Shown here piece by piece: positions 11,825-25,960 of a stretch of 64,000 nt of DNA (positions within the stretch are counted from its first letter, which is position 1; each line of letters starts with the position of its first letter). The translations under genes and the position numbers were made by a program. The DNA is from Megalopta genalis (Eukaryota > Arthropoda > Insecta > Hymenoptera > Halictidae): NCBI RefSeq assembly GCF_051020955.1, contig NW_027476501.1, positions 1 to 64,000 of the forward strand, given 5' to 3'. Under the pieces are notes generated by a model. The model ran no database searches. It had not been told where the DNA came from and saw only the letters and a list, made by a program, of their open reading frames with translations.

Positions 11825-14800
11825 CAAATCCAAGCGAAAAACATGATTTAACTTCAAATCAATGCGAAGTAGAAGGCTTAGCTTCAAATGAATTGCGGAA
11901 CAAATGGTTTAACTTCAAATGAATGCAGAACAAATGTTTTAGCTTCAAATACTTGTGATATACATGATTTAGCTTCAACTGCATGCGAAACAAACGAGTT
12001 ACCTTCAAATCCATGCGAATCACATGATTTAGCTACAAATCAATGCGAAGTAGAAGGCTTATCTTCAAATCCATGTGAAACAAATGGTTTAGCTTCAAAT
12101 ACTTGTGATATACATGATTTAGCTTCAACTGCAGGCAAAACAAACGAGTTAGTCTCAAATCCATGCGAAACACACGATTTAGCTTCAAATCCGAGAGAAA
12201 CACATGATTTAGCTTCAAATCAATGCGAAGTAGAAGGATTAGCTTCGGATCCATGCGAAACGAATGGTTTAGCTTCAATTCCTTGCGAATATAAGTGATA
12301 TAGCTTCAAATGCAGGCAAAACAAACGAGTTAGCTTCAAACCCATGCGAATCACATGATTTAGCATCAAATCCATGCGAAACAAACGAGCTAACTTCAAA
12401 TCCAAGCGAAAAACATGATTTAGCTTCAAATCAATGCGAAGTAGAAGGCCTTGCTCCAAACCCATGCGAATCTAATTGATTAGCTTAAAATACTTTTGAT
12501 ATACATGATTTAGCTTCAAATGCAGGCGAAACAAACGAGATATCTTCAAACCCATGCGAATCACATGATTTAGCTTCAAATCAATGCGAAGTAGAAGATT
12601 TAGCCTCAAATCCATGCAAAACAAACGGTTTAGCTTCAAATACTAGTGGTATACATGATTTAGTTTCAACTGCATGCGAAACAAACGAGTTAACTTCAAA
12701 TCCAAGCGAAAAACATGATTTAACTTCAAATCAATGCGAAGTAGAAGGCTTAGCTTCAAATGAATGCGGAACAAATGGTTTAACTTCAAATGAATGCAGA
12801 ACAAATGTTTTAGCTTCAAATACTGGTGATATACATGATTTAGCTTCAACTGCATGCGAAACAAACGAGTTACCTTCAAATCCATGCGAATCACACGATT
12901 TAGCTACAAATCAATGCGAAGTAGAAGGCTTATCTTCAAATCCATGCGAAACAAATGGTTTAGCTTCAAATACTTGTGATATACATGATTTAGCTTCAAC
13001 TGCATGCGAAACAAACGAGTTACCTTCAAATCCAAGCAAAACACATGATTCGTTTCAAATCAATGCAAAGTAGAAGGCATAGCTTTAAATCCATGCGAAA
13101 CAAATGGTTTAGCATCAAATACTTGTGATATACATGATTTAGCTTCAACTGCAGGCAAAACAAACGAGTTAGTCTCAAATCCATGCGAAACACACGATTT
13201 AGCTTCAAATCCGAGAGAAACACATGATTTAGCTTCAAATCAATGCGAAGTAGAAGGATTAGCTTCGGATCCATGCGAAACGAATGGTTTAGCTTCAATT
13301 CCTTGCGAATATAAGTGATATAGCTTCAAATGCAGGCAAAACAAACGAGTTAGCTTCAAACCCATGCGAATCACATGATTTAGCATCAAATCCATGCGAA
13401 ACGAATGATTTAGCTTCAAATACTTGCGAATATAAGTGATATAGCTTGAACTGCATGCGAAATAAATGAGTTACCTTCACATCCAAGCGAACCACATAAT
13501 TTAGCTTCAAATCAAAGCGATGTAGAAGGTTTAGCTTCAAATCCATGCGAAACTCATGATTTAGCTTCAAATACTTGCGATATAAATGATATAGTTTCTA
13601 ATGCAGGCGAAACGAACGAGTTAGCTTCAAATCCATGCGAAACACACGATTTATCTTCAAATCAATGTGATGTAGAAGGTTTAGCTTCAAATCCATGCGA
13701 TACACAAGATTTAGCTTCAAATCAATGCGATGTAGTAGGTTCTGCTTCAAATCCATGCGGGACATATGATTTAGCTTTAAATAATTTCGATATAAGTGAC
13801 ATAGTTTCAAATGGAGGCGAAAAGACCGAGTTAGTTTCAAATCCATGCGAGACAAATGATTTAGCTTCTAATCAATGCGATGTAGAAGGTTTAGCTTCAA
13901 ATCCACGCGAAGCAAATGATTTAGCTTCAAACACTTAGGGTATAAGTGATATACCTTCGAATGCAGACTGATCAAACGAGTTAGCTTCAAAATCCACGCG
14001 ATACACATGATTTAGTTTCAAACACTTGCGATATAAGTGATGTAGATTCAACTGCAGGCAAAACGAACGAGTTAGCTTCAAATCCATGCGAAACACATGA
14101 TTTAGCTGCAAATCAATGTGATGTAGGAGGATTAGCTTCAAATCCATGCGATACACAAGATTTAGCTTCAAATCAATGCGATGTAGTAGGTTCTGCTTCA
14201 AATCCATGCGGGACATATGATTTAGCTTTAAATAATTTCGATATAAGTGACATAGTTTCAAATGGAGGCGAAAAGACCGAGTTAGTTTCAAATCCATGCG
14301 AGACAAATGATTTAGCTTCTAATCAATGCGATGTAGAAGGTTTAGCTTCAAATCCACGCGAAGCAAATGATTTAGCTTCAAACACTTAGGGTATAAGTGA
14401 TATACCTTCGAATGCAGACTGATCAAACGAGTTAGCTTCAAAATCCACGCGATACACATGATTTAGTTTCAAACACTTGCGATATAAGTGATGTAGATTC
14501 AACTGCAGGCAAAACGAACGAGTTAGCTTCAAATCCATGCGAAACACATGATTTAGCTGCAAATCAATGTGATGTAGGAGGATTAGCTTCAAATCCATGC
14601 GATACACAAGATTTAGCTTCAAATCAATGCGATGTAGAAGGTTCAGTTTCAAATCCATGCGACACATATGATGTAGCTTCAAATACTTGCGATATAAGTG
14701 ATATAGCTTCAAAAGCTGGAAGAACACACGAGGTTGCTTCAATTCCATGCGAAACACATGATTTAGCTTCAAATCAATGCGAAGTAGAAGGCTTAGCTTC

Positions 14801-15429
14801 AGATCCATGCGATACACAAGATTTAGCTTCAAAGCATTGCGATGTAGTAGGTTCAGCTTCAAATCCATGCGATATAAGTGATATAGCTTCAAAAGCAGGA
14901 GGAACAAACGAGGTAGCTTCAATTCCTTCCGAAACAAATGATTTAGCTTCAAATCAATGCGAAGTAGAAGGCGTAGCTCCAAATCCATGCGAAACAAATG
15001 GTTTAGCTACAAATACTTGTGATATACATTATTTAGCTACAACTGCATGCGAAACTAACGAGTTAGCTTCAAATCCATGCGAAACACACGATTTATCTTC
15101 AAATCAATGCGATGTAGAAGGTTTAGCTTCAAATCAATAAGAGGTAGATGGTTTAGCTTCAAATCAATAGAATATAGAAGGTTTAGCTTCAAATAAATGC
15201 GATGTAGAAGGTTTAGCTTCAAATCCAAACGACACACATGATTTAGATTCAAATCAATTCGAAGGACAAGGCTTAGATTCAAAACCATGCGAAACAAATG
15301 ATTTAGCTTCAAATGAATGCGAAGTAGAAGGCTTGGCTTCAAATCCATGCAAAACAAATGGTTTAACTACAAATACTTGTGATATACATTATTTAGTTTC
15401 AACTGCATGCGAAACAAACGAGTTAACTT
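11825..15429 (+). repeat. 2974-bp block, copy 2, expanded to 3605 bp
   Basis: This copy follows copy 1 at a 2974-bp offset to about 13.9 kb. It is then lengthened by a 451-bp tandem duplication and by a further 180 bp near 14.7-14.9 kb (451 + 180 = 631, the difference between the 3605-bp and 2974-bp offsets). Copies 1 and 2 differ only at scattered single bases before the expansion (for example CTTGATTTAG at 9440 against CATGATTTAG at 12414), so the duplication looks recent. Confidence 0.88.
13681..14582 (+). repeat. 451-bp tandem duplication (15 monomers + 1 base)
   Basis: Copies start at 13681 and 14132, and the shared start recurs at 14583 before diverging. The extra base beyond 450 comes from the 31-bp monomer containing AAAATCCACG, present in each copy. 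Because the period is not a multiple of three, each copy places the downstream monomers in a different reading frame. Confidence 0.9.
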
Positions 15430-16720
15430 CAAATCCAAGCGAAAAACATGATTTAACTTCAAATCAATGCGAAGTAGAAGGCTTAGCTTCAAATGAATTG
15501 CGGAACAAATGGTTTAACTTCAAATGAATGCAGAACAAATGTTTTAGCTTCAAATACTTGTGATATACATGATTTAGCTTCAACTGCAGGCAAAACAAAC
15601 GAGTTAGTCTCAAATCCATGCGAAACACACGATTTAGCTTCAAATCCGAGAGAAACACATGATTTAGCTTCAAATCAATGCGAAGTAGAAGGATTAGCTT
15701 CGGATCCATGCGAAACGAATGGTTTAGCTTCAATTCCTTGCGAATATAAGTGATATAGCTTCAAATGCAGGCAAAACAAACGAGTTAGCTTCAAACCCAT
15801 GCGAATCACATGATTTAGCATCAAATCCATGCGAAACAAACGAGCTAACTTCAAATCCAAGCGAAAAACATGATTTAGCTTCAAATCAATGCGAAGTAGA
15901 AGGCCTTGCTCCAAATCCATGCGAATCTAATTGATTAGCTTAAAATACTTTTGATATACATGATTTAGCTTCAAATGCAGGCGAAACAAACGAGATATCT
16001 TCAAACCCATGCGAATCACATGATTTAGCTTCAAATCAATGCGAAGTAGAAGATTTAGCCTCAAATCCATGCAAAACAAACGGTTTAGCTTCAAATACTA
16101 GTGGTATACATGATTTAGTTTCAACTGCATGCGAAACAAACAAGTTAACTTCAAATCCAAGCGAAACACATGATTCAGCTTCAAATCAATGCGAAGTAGA
16201 AGGCTTAGCTTCAGATGAATGCGGAACAAATGGTTTAACTTCAAATGAATGCAGAACAAATGTTTTAGCTTCAAATACTGGTGATATACATGATTTAGCT
16301 TCAACTGCATGCGAAACAAACGAGTTACCTTCAAATCCATGCGAATCACATGATTTAGCTACAAATCAATGCGAAGTAGAAGGCTTATCTTCAAATCCAT
16401 GCGAAACAAATGGTTTAGCTTCAAATACTTGTGATATACATGATTTAGCTTCAACTGCATGCGAAACAAACGAGTTACCTTCAAATCCAAGCAAAACACA
16501 TGATTCGTTTCAAATCAATGCAAAGTAGAAGGCATAGCTTTAAATCCATGCGAAACAAATGGTTTAGCATCAAATACTTGTGATATACATGATTTAGCTT
16601 CAACTGCAGGCAAAACAAACGAGTTAGTCTCAAATCCATGCGAAACACACGATTTAGCTTCAAATCCGAGGGAAACACATGATTTAGCTTCAAATCAATG
16701 CGAAGTAGAAGGCTTAGCTT
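15430..16720 (+). repeat. 2974-bp block, partial copy 3
   Basis: This partial copy follows copy 2 at an offset of 3605 bp, then 3455 bp after one 150-bp pentamer is missing near 15570. It stops matching after about 16720, where CTTCAAATACATGAGAAAC begins a different monomer series. The missing piece is a complete pentamer, so the register is unchanged. Confidence 0.85.
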
Positions 16721-18096
16721 CAAATACATGAGAAACAAAGGATTTATCTTCAGATAATTGCAATATAAGTGATATAGCTTCAAATGCAGGCGAAACAATC
16801 GAATTAGCTTCATATCCATGCGAATCGCATGATTTAGCTTCAAATCAATAAGATGTAGAAAGTTTAGCTTCAAATCAATGCGATGTATAAGGTTTAGCTT
16901 CAAATCCATGCCACACAAATGATTTAGCATCAGATACATGCGATATAAGTGATATAGCTTCAAATGAATGCGAAACAAACGAGTTAGCTTCAAATCCATG
17001 CAAAACACACGATTCAGCTTCAAATCAATTCTATGTAGAAGGTTTAGCTTCAAATCCAAGCGAAACAAATGATTTAGCTTCAGATACTTGCGATGTAAGT
17101 GATATAGCTTCAAATGCAGACGAAACAAACGAGTTAGCTTCATATCCAAGCGAAACACATGATTCAGCTTCAAATCAATTCTATGTAGAAGGTTTAGCTT
17201 CAAATCCAAGCGAAACAAATGATTTAGCTTCAGATACTTGCGATGTAAGTGATACAGCTTCAAATGCAGACGAAACAAACGAGTCAGCTTCATATCCAAG
17301 CGACACACATGATTTAGCATCAAATCAATGCGATGTAGAAGGTTTAGCTTCAAATCCATGGGAAACACATGATTTAGCTTCAAATCAACTCGAAGTACAA
17401 GGCTAAGATTCAAATCCATGCAAAACAAATGGTTTAGCTACAAGTACTTGTGATATACGTTATTTAGATTTAACTGCATGCGCAACGAACGAGTTAGCTT
17501 CAAATCCATGCGAAACACATTATTTAGCTTCAAATCAATTCAATGTAGAAGGTTTAGCTTCAAATCCAAGCGAAACAAATGATTTAGCTTCAGATACTTG
17601 CGATGTAAGTGATATAGCTTCAAATGCAGACGGAACAAACGAGTTAGCTTCATATCCAAGCGAGACACATGATTCAGCTTCAAATCAAATCTATGTAGAA
17701 GGCTTAGCTTCAAATCCAAGCGAAACAAATGATTTAGCTTCAGATACTTGCGATGTAAGTGATACAGTTTCAAATGCAGACGAAACAAACGAGTCAGCTT
17801 CATATCCAAGCGAAACACATGATTTAGCATCAAATCAATGCGATGTAGATGGTTTAGCTTCAAATCCGGCTACACAAATGATTTAGCATCAGATACATGC
17901 GATATAAGTGACATAGCTTAAAATGAATGCGAAACAAACGAGGTAGCTTCAAATCCATGCCAAACACATAATTTAGCTTCAAATCAATGCGATGTAGAAG
18001 GTTTAGCTTCAAATCCATGCCGAACACATGATTTAGCTTCGAATCAAATCGAAGTACAAGGCTAAGATTCAAATCCATGCGAAACAAATGGTTTAG
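16721..18096 (+). repeat. Pentamer series with CATATCCAAGCG monomers
   Basis: The series alternates monomers reading SNADETNE, SYPSETHD, SNQFYVEG, SNPSETND and SDTCDVSD in the + frame. It contains two near-identical 150-bp pentamers at about 16,990-17,290. A net 29-bp monomer with AATCCGGCTACAC lies at 17,863-17,880. The whole section is copied at 30.5-32.2 kb with one 300-bp insertion there. Confidence 0.82.
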
Positions 18097-20106
18097 CTAC
18101 AAATACTTGTGAAATACGTTATTTAGATTTAACTGCATGCGCAACGAACGAGATATCTTCAAATCCATGCAAAACACATCATTAAGCTGCAAATCAATGC
18201 GATGTAGAAGGTGTAGCTTCAAATCCATGCGACACAAATGATTTAGCATCAGATACATGCGATATAAGTGATATAACTTCAAATGAATGCGAAACAAACG
18301 AGATATCTTCAAACCCATGCGAATCACATGATTTAGCTTCAAATCAATGCGAAGTAGAAGATTTAGCCTCAAATCCATGCAAAACAAACGGTTTAGCTTC
18401 AAATACTTGTGGTATACATGATTTAGTTTCAACTGCATGCGAAACAAACGAGTTATTCTCAAATCCATGCGGAACGCATGATTTAGCTTCAAATCAATGC
18501 GAAGTAGAAGGCTTATCTTCAAATCCATGCGATAGAAATTGTTTAGCTTCAAATACTTGGGATATACATGATTTAGTTCTAACTGCACTCGATACAAACG
18601 AGTTAGCTTCAAATACATGCGAAACACATGATTTAGCTTCAAACCAATGCGATGTAGAAGGTTTAGCTTCAAATCCGCGCGAAACAAATGATATACATTC
18701 AAATACTTGCGATATAAGTAATATAGCTTCAAATGCAAGAGAGACAAATGAGTTAGCTTCAAATCCACGCGAAACACATGATTCAACTTCAAATCAATAC
18801 GATGTAGAAGGTTTAGCTTCAAATCCATGGGAAACAAATGATTAAGCTTCAGATGCTTGCGACATAAGTGATATAGCTTCAAATGCTGACGAAACAAACG
18901 AGTTAGCTTCAAGTCCGTGCGAAACACATGATTTTGCTGCAAATGTATGCGATGTAGAAGGTTTAGCTGCAAATCCATGCAAAACACACGATTAAGCATC
19001 AAATTAATGCGAAGTAGAAGGATTAGTTTCAAATCCATGCGGAACAAACGATTGAGGTTCAAACACTTCGGTTAGAGGTGATATAGCTTCAGCTGCATGC
19101 GAAACAAACGAGTTAGATTCAAGTCCATGCGAAACACATGATTTAACTGCAAATCAATGCGATGTATAAGGTTTAGCTTCAAATCCATGCCACACAAATG
19201 ATTTAGCATCAGATACATGCGATATAAGTGATATAGCTTCAAATGAATGCGAAACAAACGAGGTAGCTTCAAATCCATGCCAAACACATAATTTAGCTTC
19301 AAATCAATGCGATGTAGAAGGTTTAGCTTCAAATCCATGCGAAAAACATGATTTAGCCTCAAATCAACTCGAAGTACAAGGCTAATATTCAAATCCATGC
19401 GAAACAAACGGTTTAGCTACAAATACTTGTGAAATACGTTATTTAGATTTAACTGCATGCGCAACGAACGAGTTAGCATCAAATCCATGCGAAACACATG
19501 ATTTAGCTGTAAATCAATGCGATGTAGAAGGTTTAGTTTCAAATCCATGGGAAACAAATGATTTAGCTTCAGACGATTGCGATATAAGTGATATAGCTTC
19601 AAATGCTGACGAAACAAAAGGGTTAGCTTCAACTCCATGCGAAACACATGATTTAGCTTCAAATCAATCAGATGTAGCAGGTTTAGCTTCAAATCAATGC
19701 GATGTAGAAGGTTTAGCTTCAATTCCACGCGACACAAATGATTTAGCGTCAGATACTTGCGACATAAGTGATATAGCTTCAAATGCAGGGGAAACAAACG
19801 AGTTAGCTTCAAATCCATGCAAAATACATGATTAAGCTTCAAATTAATGCGATGTAGAAAGTCTAGCTTCAAATCCACGCTAAACAAATGATTTATCATC
19901 AGATACATGCGATATAAGTGATATAGCTTCAAATGAATGCGAAACAAACGAGGTAGCTTCAAATCCATGCCAAACACATAATTTAGCTTCAAATCATTGC
20001 GATGTAGAAGGTTTAGCTTCAAATCCATGCGGAACACATGATTTAGCTTCGAATCAACTCGAAGTACAAGGCTAAGATTCAAATCCATGCGAAACAAATG
20101 GTTTAG
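18097..20106 (+). repeat. 2010-bp block, copy 1
   Basis: The block is repeated at an offset of exactly 2010 bp (67 monomers). It begins at the monomer variant GCTACAAATACTTGTG, whose reverse strand reads TAG in the main minus frame. Two further minus-strand stops at 19072 and 19417 divide it. It includes the distinctive monomers with GATAGAAATTG, GCACTCGATAC and AACACTTCGGTTAGAGG. No non-repeat DNA is present. Confidence 0.9.
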
Positions 20107-21878
20107 CTACAAATACTTGTGAAATACGTTATTTAGATTTAACTGCATGCGCAACGAACGAGATAGCTTCAAATCAATGCAAAACACATCATTAAGCTGC
20201 AAATCAATGCGATGTAGAAGGTGTAGCTTCAAATCCATGCGACACAAATGATTTAGCATCAGATACATGCGATATAAGTGATATAACTTCAAATGAATGC
20301 GAAACAAACGAGATATCTTCAAACCCATGCGAATCACATGATTTAGCTTCAAATCAATGCGAAGTAGAAGATTTAGCCTCAAATCCATGCAAAACAAACG
20401 GTTTAGCTTCAAATACTTGTGGTATACATGATTTAGTTTCAACTGCATGCGAAACAAACGAGTTATTCTCAAATCCATGCGGAACGCATGATTTAGCTTC
20501 AAATCAATGCGAAGTAGAAGGCTTATCTTCAAATCCATGCGATAGAAATTGTTTAGCTTCAAATACTTGGGATATACATGATTTAGCTTCAACTGCACTC
20601 GATACAAACGAGTTAGCTTCAAATACATGCGAAACACATGATTTAGCTTCAAACCAATGCGATGTAGAAGGTTTAGCTTCAAATCCGCGCGAAACAAATG
20701 ATATACATTCAAATACTTGCGATATAAGTAATATAGCTTCAAATGCAAGAGAGACAAATGAGTTAGCTTCAAATCCACGCGAAACACATGATTCAACTTC
20801 AAATCAGTACGATGTAGAAGGTTTAGCTTCAAATCCATGGGAAACAAATGATTAAGCTTCAGATGCTTGCGACATAAGTGATATAGCTTCAAATGCTGAC
20901 GAAACAAACGAGTTAGCTTCAAGTCCGTGCGAAACACATGATTTTGCTGCAAATGTATGCGATGTAGAAGGTTTAGCTGCAAATCCATGCAAAACACACG
21001 ATTAAGCATCAAATTAATGCGAAGTAGAAGGATTAGTTTCAAATCCATGCGGAACAAACGATTGAGGTTCAAACACTTCGGTTAGAGGTGATATAGCTTC
21101 AGCTGCATGCGAAACAAACGAGTTAGCTTCAAGTCCATGCGAAACACATGATTTAACTGCAAATCAATGCGATGTATAAGGTTTAGCTTCAAATCCATGC
21201 CACACAAATGATTTAGCATCAGATACATGCGATATAAGTGATATAGCTTCAAATGAATGCGAAACAAACGAGGTAGCTTCAAATCCATGCCAAACACATA
21301 ATTTAGCTTCAAATCAATGCGATGTAGAAGGTTTAGCTTCAAATCCATGCGAAAAACATGATTTAGCCTCAAATCAACTCGAAGTACAAGGCTAATATTC
21401 AAATCCATGCGAAACAAACGGTTTAGCTACAAATACTTGTGAAATACGTTATTTAGATTTAACTGCATGCGCAACGAACGAGTTAGCATCAAATCCATGC
21501 GAAACACATGATTTAGCTGTAAATCAATGCGATGTAGAAGGTTTAGTTTCAAATCCATGGGAAACAAATGATTTAGCTTCAGACGATTGCGATATAAGTG
21601 ATATAGCTTCAAATGCTGACGAAACAAAAGGGTTAGCTTCAACTCCATGCGAAACACATGATTTAGCTTCAAATCAATAAGATGTAGCAGGTTTAGCTTC
21701 AAATCAATGCGATGTAGAAGGTTTAGCTTCAATTCCATGCGACACAAATGATTTAGCGTCAGATACTTGCGACATAAGTGATATAGCTTCAAATGCAGGG
21801 GAAACAAACGAGTTAGCATCAAATCCATGCAAAATACATGATTAAGCTTCAAATTAATGCGATGTAGAAAGTCTAGCT
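20107..21878 (+). repeat. 2010-bp block, copy 2 (truncated)
   Basis: This copy matches copy 1 at a 2010-bp offset until about 21,880. There copy 1 continues with CCACGCTAAAC (19,875) but this copy switches to CCGGCTACAC, the start of the 1888-bp block. Only scattered substitutions separate the two (for example AATCAATGC at 20,171 against AATCCATGC at 18,161). The junction is within a monomer, as expected for unequal exchange. Confidence 0.88.
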
Positions 21879-23766
21879 TCAAATCCGGCTACACAAATGA
21901 TTTAGCATCAGATACATGCGATATAAGTGATATAGCTTAAAATGAATGCGAAACAAACGAGGTAGCTTCAAATCCATGCCAAACACATAATTTAGCTTCA
22001 AATCAATGCGATGTAGAAGGTTTAGCTTCAAATCCATGCCGAACACATGATTTAGCTTCAAATCAATTCAGTGTAGAAGGTTTAGCTTCAAATCCAAGCG
22101 AAACAAATGATTTAGCTTCAGATACTTGCGATGTAAGTGATATAGCTTCAAATGCAGACGAACAAACGAGTTAGCTTCATATCCAAGCGAAACACATGAT
22201 TCAGCTTCGAATCAATTCTATGTAGAAGGTTTAGCTTCAAATCCAAGCGAAACAAATGATTTAGCTTCAGATACTTGCGTTGTAAGTGATACAGCTTCAA
22301 ATGCAGACGAAACAAACGAGTCAGCTTCATATCCAAGCGAAACACATGATTTAGCATCAAATCAATGCGATGTAGACGGTTTAGCTTCAAATCCATGGGA
22401 AACACATGATTTAGCTTCAAATCAACTCGAAGTACAAGGCTAAGATTCAAATCCATGCAAAACAAATGGTTTAGCTACAAGTACTTGTGATATACGTTAT
22501 TTAGATTTAACTGCATGCGCAACGAACGAGTTAGCTTCAAATCCATGCGAAACACATTATTTAGCTTCAAATCAATTCAATGTAGAAGGTTTAGCTTTAA
22601 ATCCAAGCGAAACAAATGATTTAGCTTCAGATACTTGCGATGTAAGTGATATAGCTTCAAATGCAGACGAAACAAACGAGTTAGCTTCATATCCAAGCGA
22701 AACACATGATTTAGCTTCAAATCAATTCTATGTAGAAGGTTTAGCTTCAAATCCAAGCGAAACAAATGATTTAGCTTCAGATACTTGCGATGTAAGTGAT
22801 ACAGTTTCAAATGCAGACGAAACAAACGAGTCAGCTTCATATCCAAGCGAAACACATGATTTAGCATCAAATCAATGCGATGTAGAAGGTTTAGCTTCAA
22901 ATCCATGGGAAACAAATAATTTAGCTTCAGATGCTTGCGATATATGTGATATAGATTCAAATGCTGACGCAACAAACGAGTTAGCTTCAACTCCTTGCGA
23001 AACACATGATTTAGCTTCAAATCAATAAGATGTAGAAAGTTTAGCTTCAAATCAATGCGATGTATAAGGTTTAGCTTCAAATCCATGCCACACAAATGAT
23101 TTAGCATCAGATACATGCGATATAAGTGATATAGCTTCAAATGAATGCGAAACAAACGAGGTAGCTTCAAATCCATGCCAAACACATAATTTAGCTTCAA
23201 ATCAATGCGATGTAGAAGGTTTAGCTTCAAATCCATGCGAAAAACATGATTTAGCCTCAAATCAACTCGAAGTACAAGGCTAATATTCAAATCCATGCGA
23301 AACAAACGGTTTAGCTACAAATACTTGTGAAATACGTTATTTAGATTTAACTGCATGCGCAACGAACGAGTTAGCTTCAAATCCATGCGAAACACATGAT
23401 TTAGCTGTAAATCAATGCGATGTAGAAGGTTTAGTTTCAAATCCATGGGAAACAAATGATTTAGCTTCTGACGATTGCGATATAAGTGATATAGCTTCAA
23501 ATGCTGACGAAACAAAAGGGTTAGCTTCAACTCCATGCGAAACACATGATTTAGCTTCAAATCAATAAGATGTAGCAGGTTTAGCTTCAAATCAATGCGA
23601 TGTAGAAGGTTTAGCTTCAATTCCATGCGACACAAATGATTTAGCGTCAGATACTTGCGACATAAGTGATATAGCTTCAAATGCAGGGGAAACAAACGAG
23701 TTAGCTTCAAATCCATGCAAAATACATGATTAAGCTTCAAATTAATGCGATGTAGAAAGTCTAGCT
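21879..23766 (+). repeat. 1888-bp block
   Basis: The block recurs at 23767 (partial), 36369, 38257, 41855, 45453 and 47341 (partial). The length is 63 monomers minus 2 bases. The two missing bases are visible: one in the monomer with CCGGCTACAC at the start of the block, and one in the monomer GCAGACGAACAAACGAG near 22,150. Both short monomers are kept in the later full copies, so they mark common descent. Confidence 0.9.
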
Positions 23767-24423
23767 TCAAATCCGGCTACACAAATGATTTAGCATCAGA
23801 TACATGCGATATAAGTGATATAGCTTAAAATGAATGCGAAACAAACGAGGTAGCTTCAAATCCATGCCAAACACATAATTTAGCTTCAAATCAATGCGAT
23901 GTAGAAGGTTTAGCTTCAAATCCATGCCGAACACATGATTTAGCTTCGAATCAAATCGAAGTACAAGGCTAAGATTCAAATCAATGCGAAACAAATGGTT
24001 TAGCTACAAATACTTGTGAAATACGTTATTTAGATTTAACTGCATGCGCAACGAACGAGTTAGCTTCAAATCCATCCGAAACACATAATTTAGCTTCAAA
24101 TCAATGCGATGTAGAAGGTTTAGCTTCAAATCCATGCGAAACACATGACTTAGCTTCAAATCAACTCGAAGTACAAGGCTAATATTCAAATCCATGCGAA
24201 TCAAACGGTTTAGCTACAAATACTTGTGAAATACGTTATTTAGATTTAACTGGATGCGCAACGAACGAGTTAGCTTCAAATCCATGCGAAACACATAATT
24301 TAGCTTCAAATCAATGCGATGTAGAAGGTTTAGCTTCAAATCCATGCGGAACACATGATTTAGCTTCGAATCAACTCGAAGTACAAGGCTAAGATTCAAA
24401 TCCATGCGAAACAAATGGTTTAG
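23767..24423 (+). repeat. Partial 1888-bp block and 210-bp duplications
   Basis: Bases 23767 to about 23,950 restart the 1888-bp block. Next come two 210-bp (7-monomer) copies at 24,004-24,213 and 24,214-24,423, each starting with the GCTACAAATACTTGTG variant. That variant appears again at 24,424 as the start of the next section. Confidence 0.85.
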
Positions 24424-25960
24424 CTACAAATACTTGTGAAATACGTTATTTAGATTTAACTGCATGCGCAACGAACGAATTAGCTTCAAATCCATGCGAA
24501 ACACTTGATTTAGCTGCAAATCAGTGCGATGTAGAAGGTTTAGTTTCATATCCATGGGAAACAAATGATTTAGCTTCAGCTGCTTGCGATATAAGTGATA
24601 TAGCTTCAAATGCTGACGAAACAAAAGGGTTAGCTTCAACTCCATGCGAAACACATGATTTAGCTTCAAATCAATAAGATGTAGCAGGTTTAGCTTCAAA
24701 TCAATGCGATGTAGAAGGTTTAGCTTCAATTCCACGCGACACAAATGATTTAGCGTCAGATACTTGCGACATAAGTGATATAGCTTCAAATGCAGGGGAA
24801 ATAAACGAGTTAGCTTCAAATCCATGCAAAATACATGATTAAGCTTCAAATTAATGCGATGTAGAAAGTCTAGCTTCAAATCCACGCTACACAAATGATT
24901 TAGCATCAGATACATGCGATATAAGTGATATAGCTTCAAATGCTGACGAAACAAAAGGGTTAGCTTCAACTCCATGCGAAACACATGATTTAGCTTCAAA
25001 TCAATGCGATGTAGAAAGTCTAGCTTCAAATCCACGCTACACAAATGATTTAGCTTCAAATACATGCGATATAAGTGATATAGCTTCAAATGAATGCGAA
25101 ACAAACGAGGTAGCTTCAAATCCATGCGAAACACATAATTTAGCTGCAAATCAATGCGATGTTGAAGGTTTAGCTTCAAATTCATGGGAAACAAATTATT
25201 TAGCTTCAGATGCTTGCGATATAAGTCATAAAGCTTCAAATGGTGACGAAACAAACGGGTTAGCTTCAACTCCATGCGAAACACATGATTTAGCTTCCAA
25301 TCAATAAGATGTAGCAGGTTTAGCTTCAAATCAATGCGATGTAGAATGTTTAGCTTCAAATCCATGCGACACAAATGATTTAGCGTCAGATACTTGCGAT
25401 ATACGTGATATAGCTTCAAATGCAGGGGAAACAAACGAGTTAGCTTCAAATCCATGCAAAACACACGATTAAGCTTCAAATCAATGCTATGTAGAAGATT
25501 TGGCTTAAAAAATAATGCCACACAAATGATTTAGATTCTGATGCTTGCGATATAAGTGATATAGCTTCAAATGCTGACGAAACAAACGGGTTAGCTTCAG
25601 CTCCATGCGAAACACATGATTTAGCTTCAAATCAATAAGATGGAGCAGGTTTAGCTTCAAATCAATGCGATGTAGAAGGTTTAGCTAAAAATCCATGCGA
25701 AACAAATTGTTTATCTTCAAGTAGTTGTGATATACATGATTTAGCTTCAACTGCATGCGATACAAACGTGTTAGCTTCAAATCCAAGCGAAACACATGAT
25801 TCAGCTTCAAATCAATGCGAAGTATAAGGCTTAGCTTCAAATCCATGCGAATCAACTGGTTTAGCTTCAAATACTTGTGATATACATGAATTAGCGTCAA
25901 CTGCTTGCGAAACAAACGAATTAGCTTCAAATCCAAGCGAATTACATGATTTAGCTTCAA
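24424..25960 (+). repeat. Section copied at about 49.2-50.6 kb
   Basis: The section matches 49,228 to about 50,620 at offsets of 24,804 then shorter values. The distant copy lacks the irregular joint present here at 25,502-25,540 together with neighbouring monomers. It contains several TAA interruptions of the + frame of the type AATCAATAAGATG, for example near 24,670 and 25,303. Confidence 0.85.
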
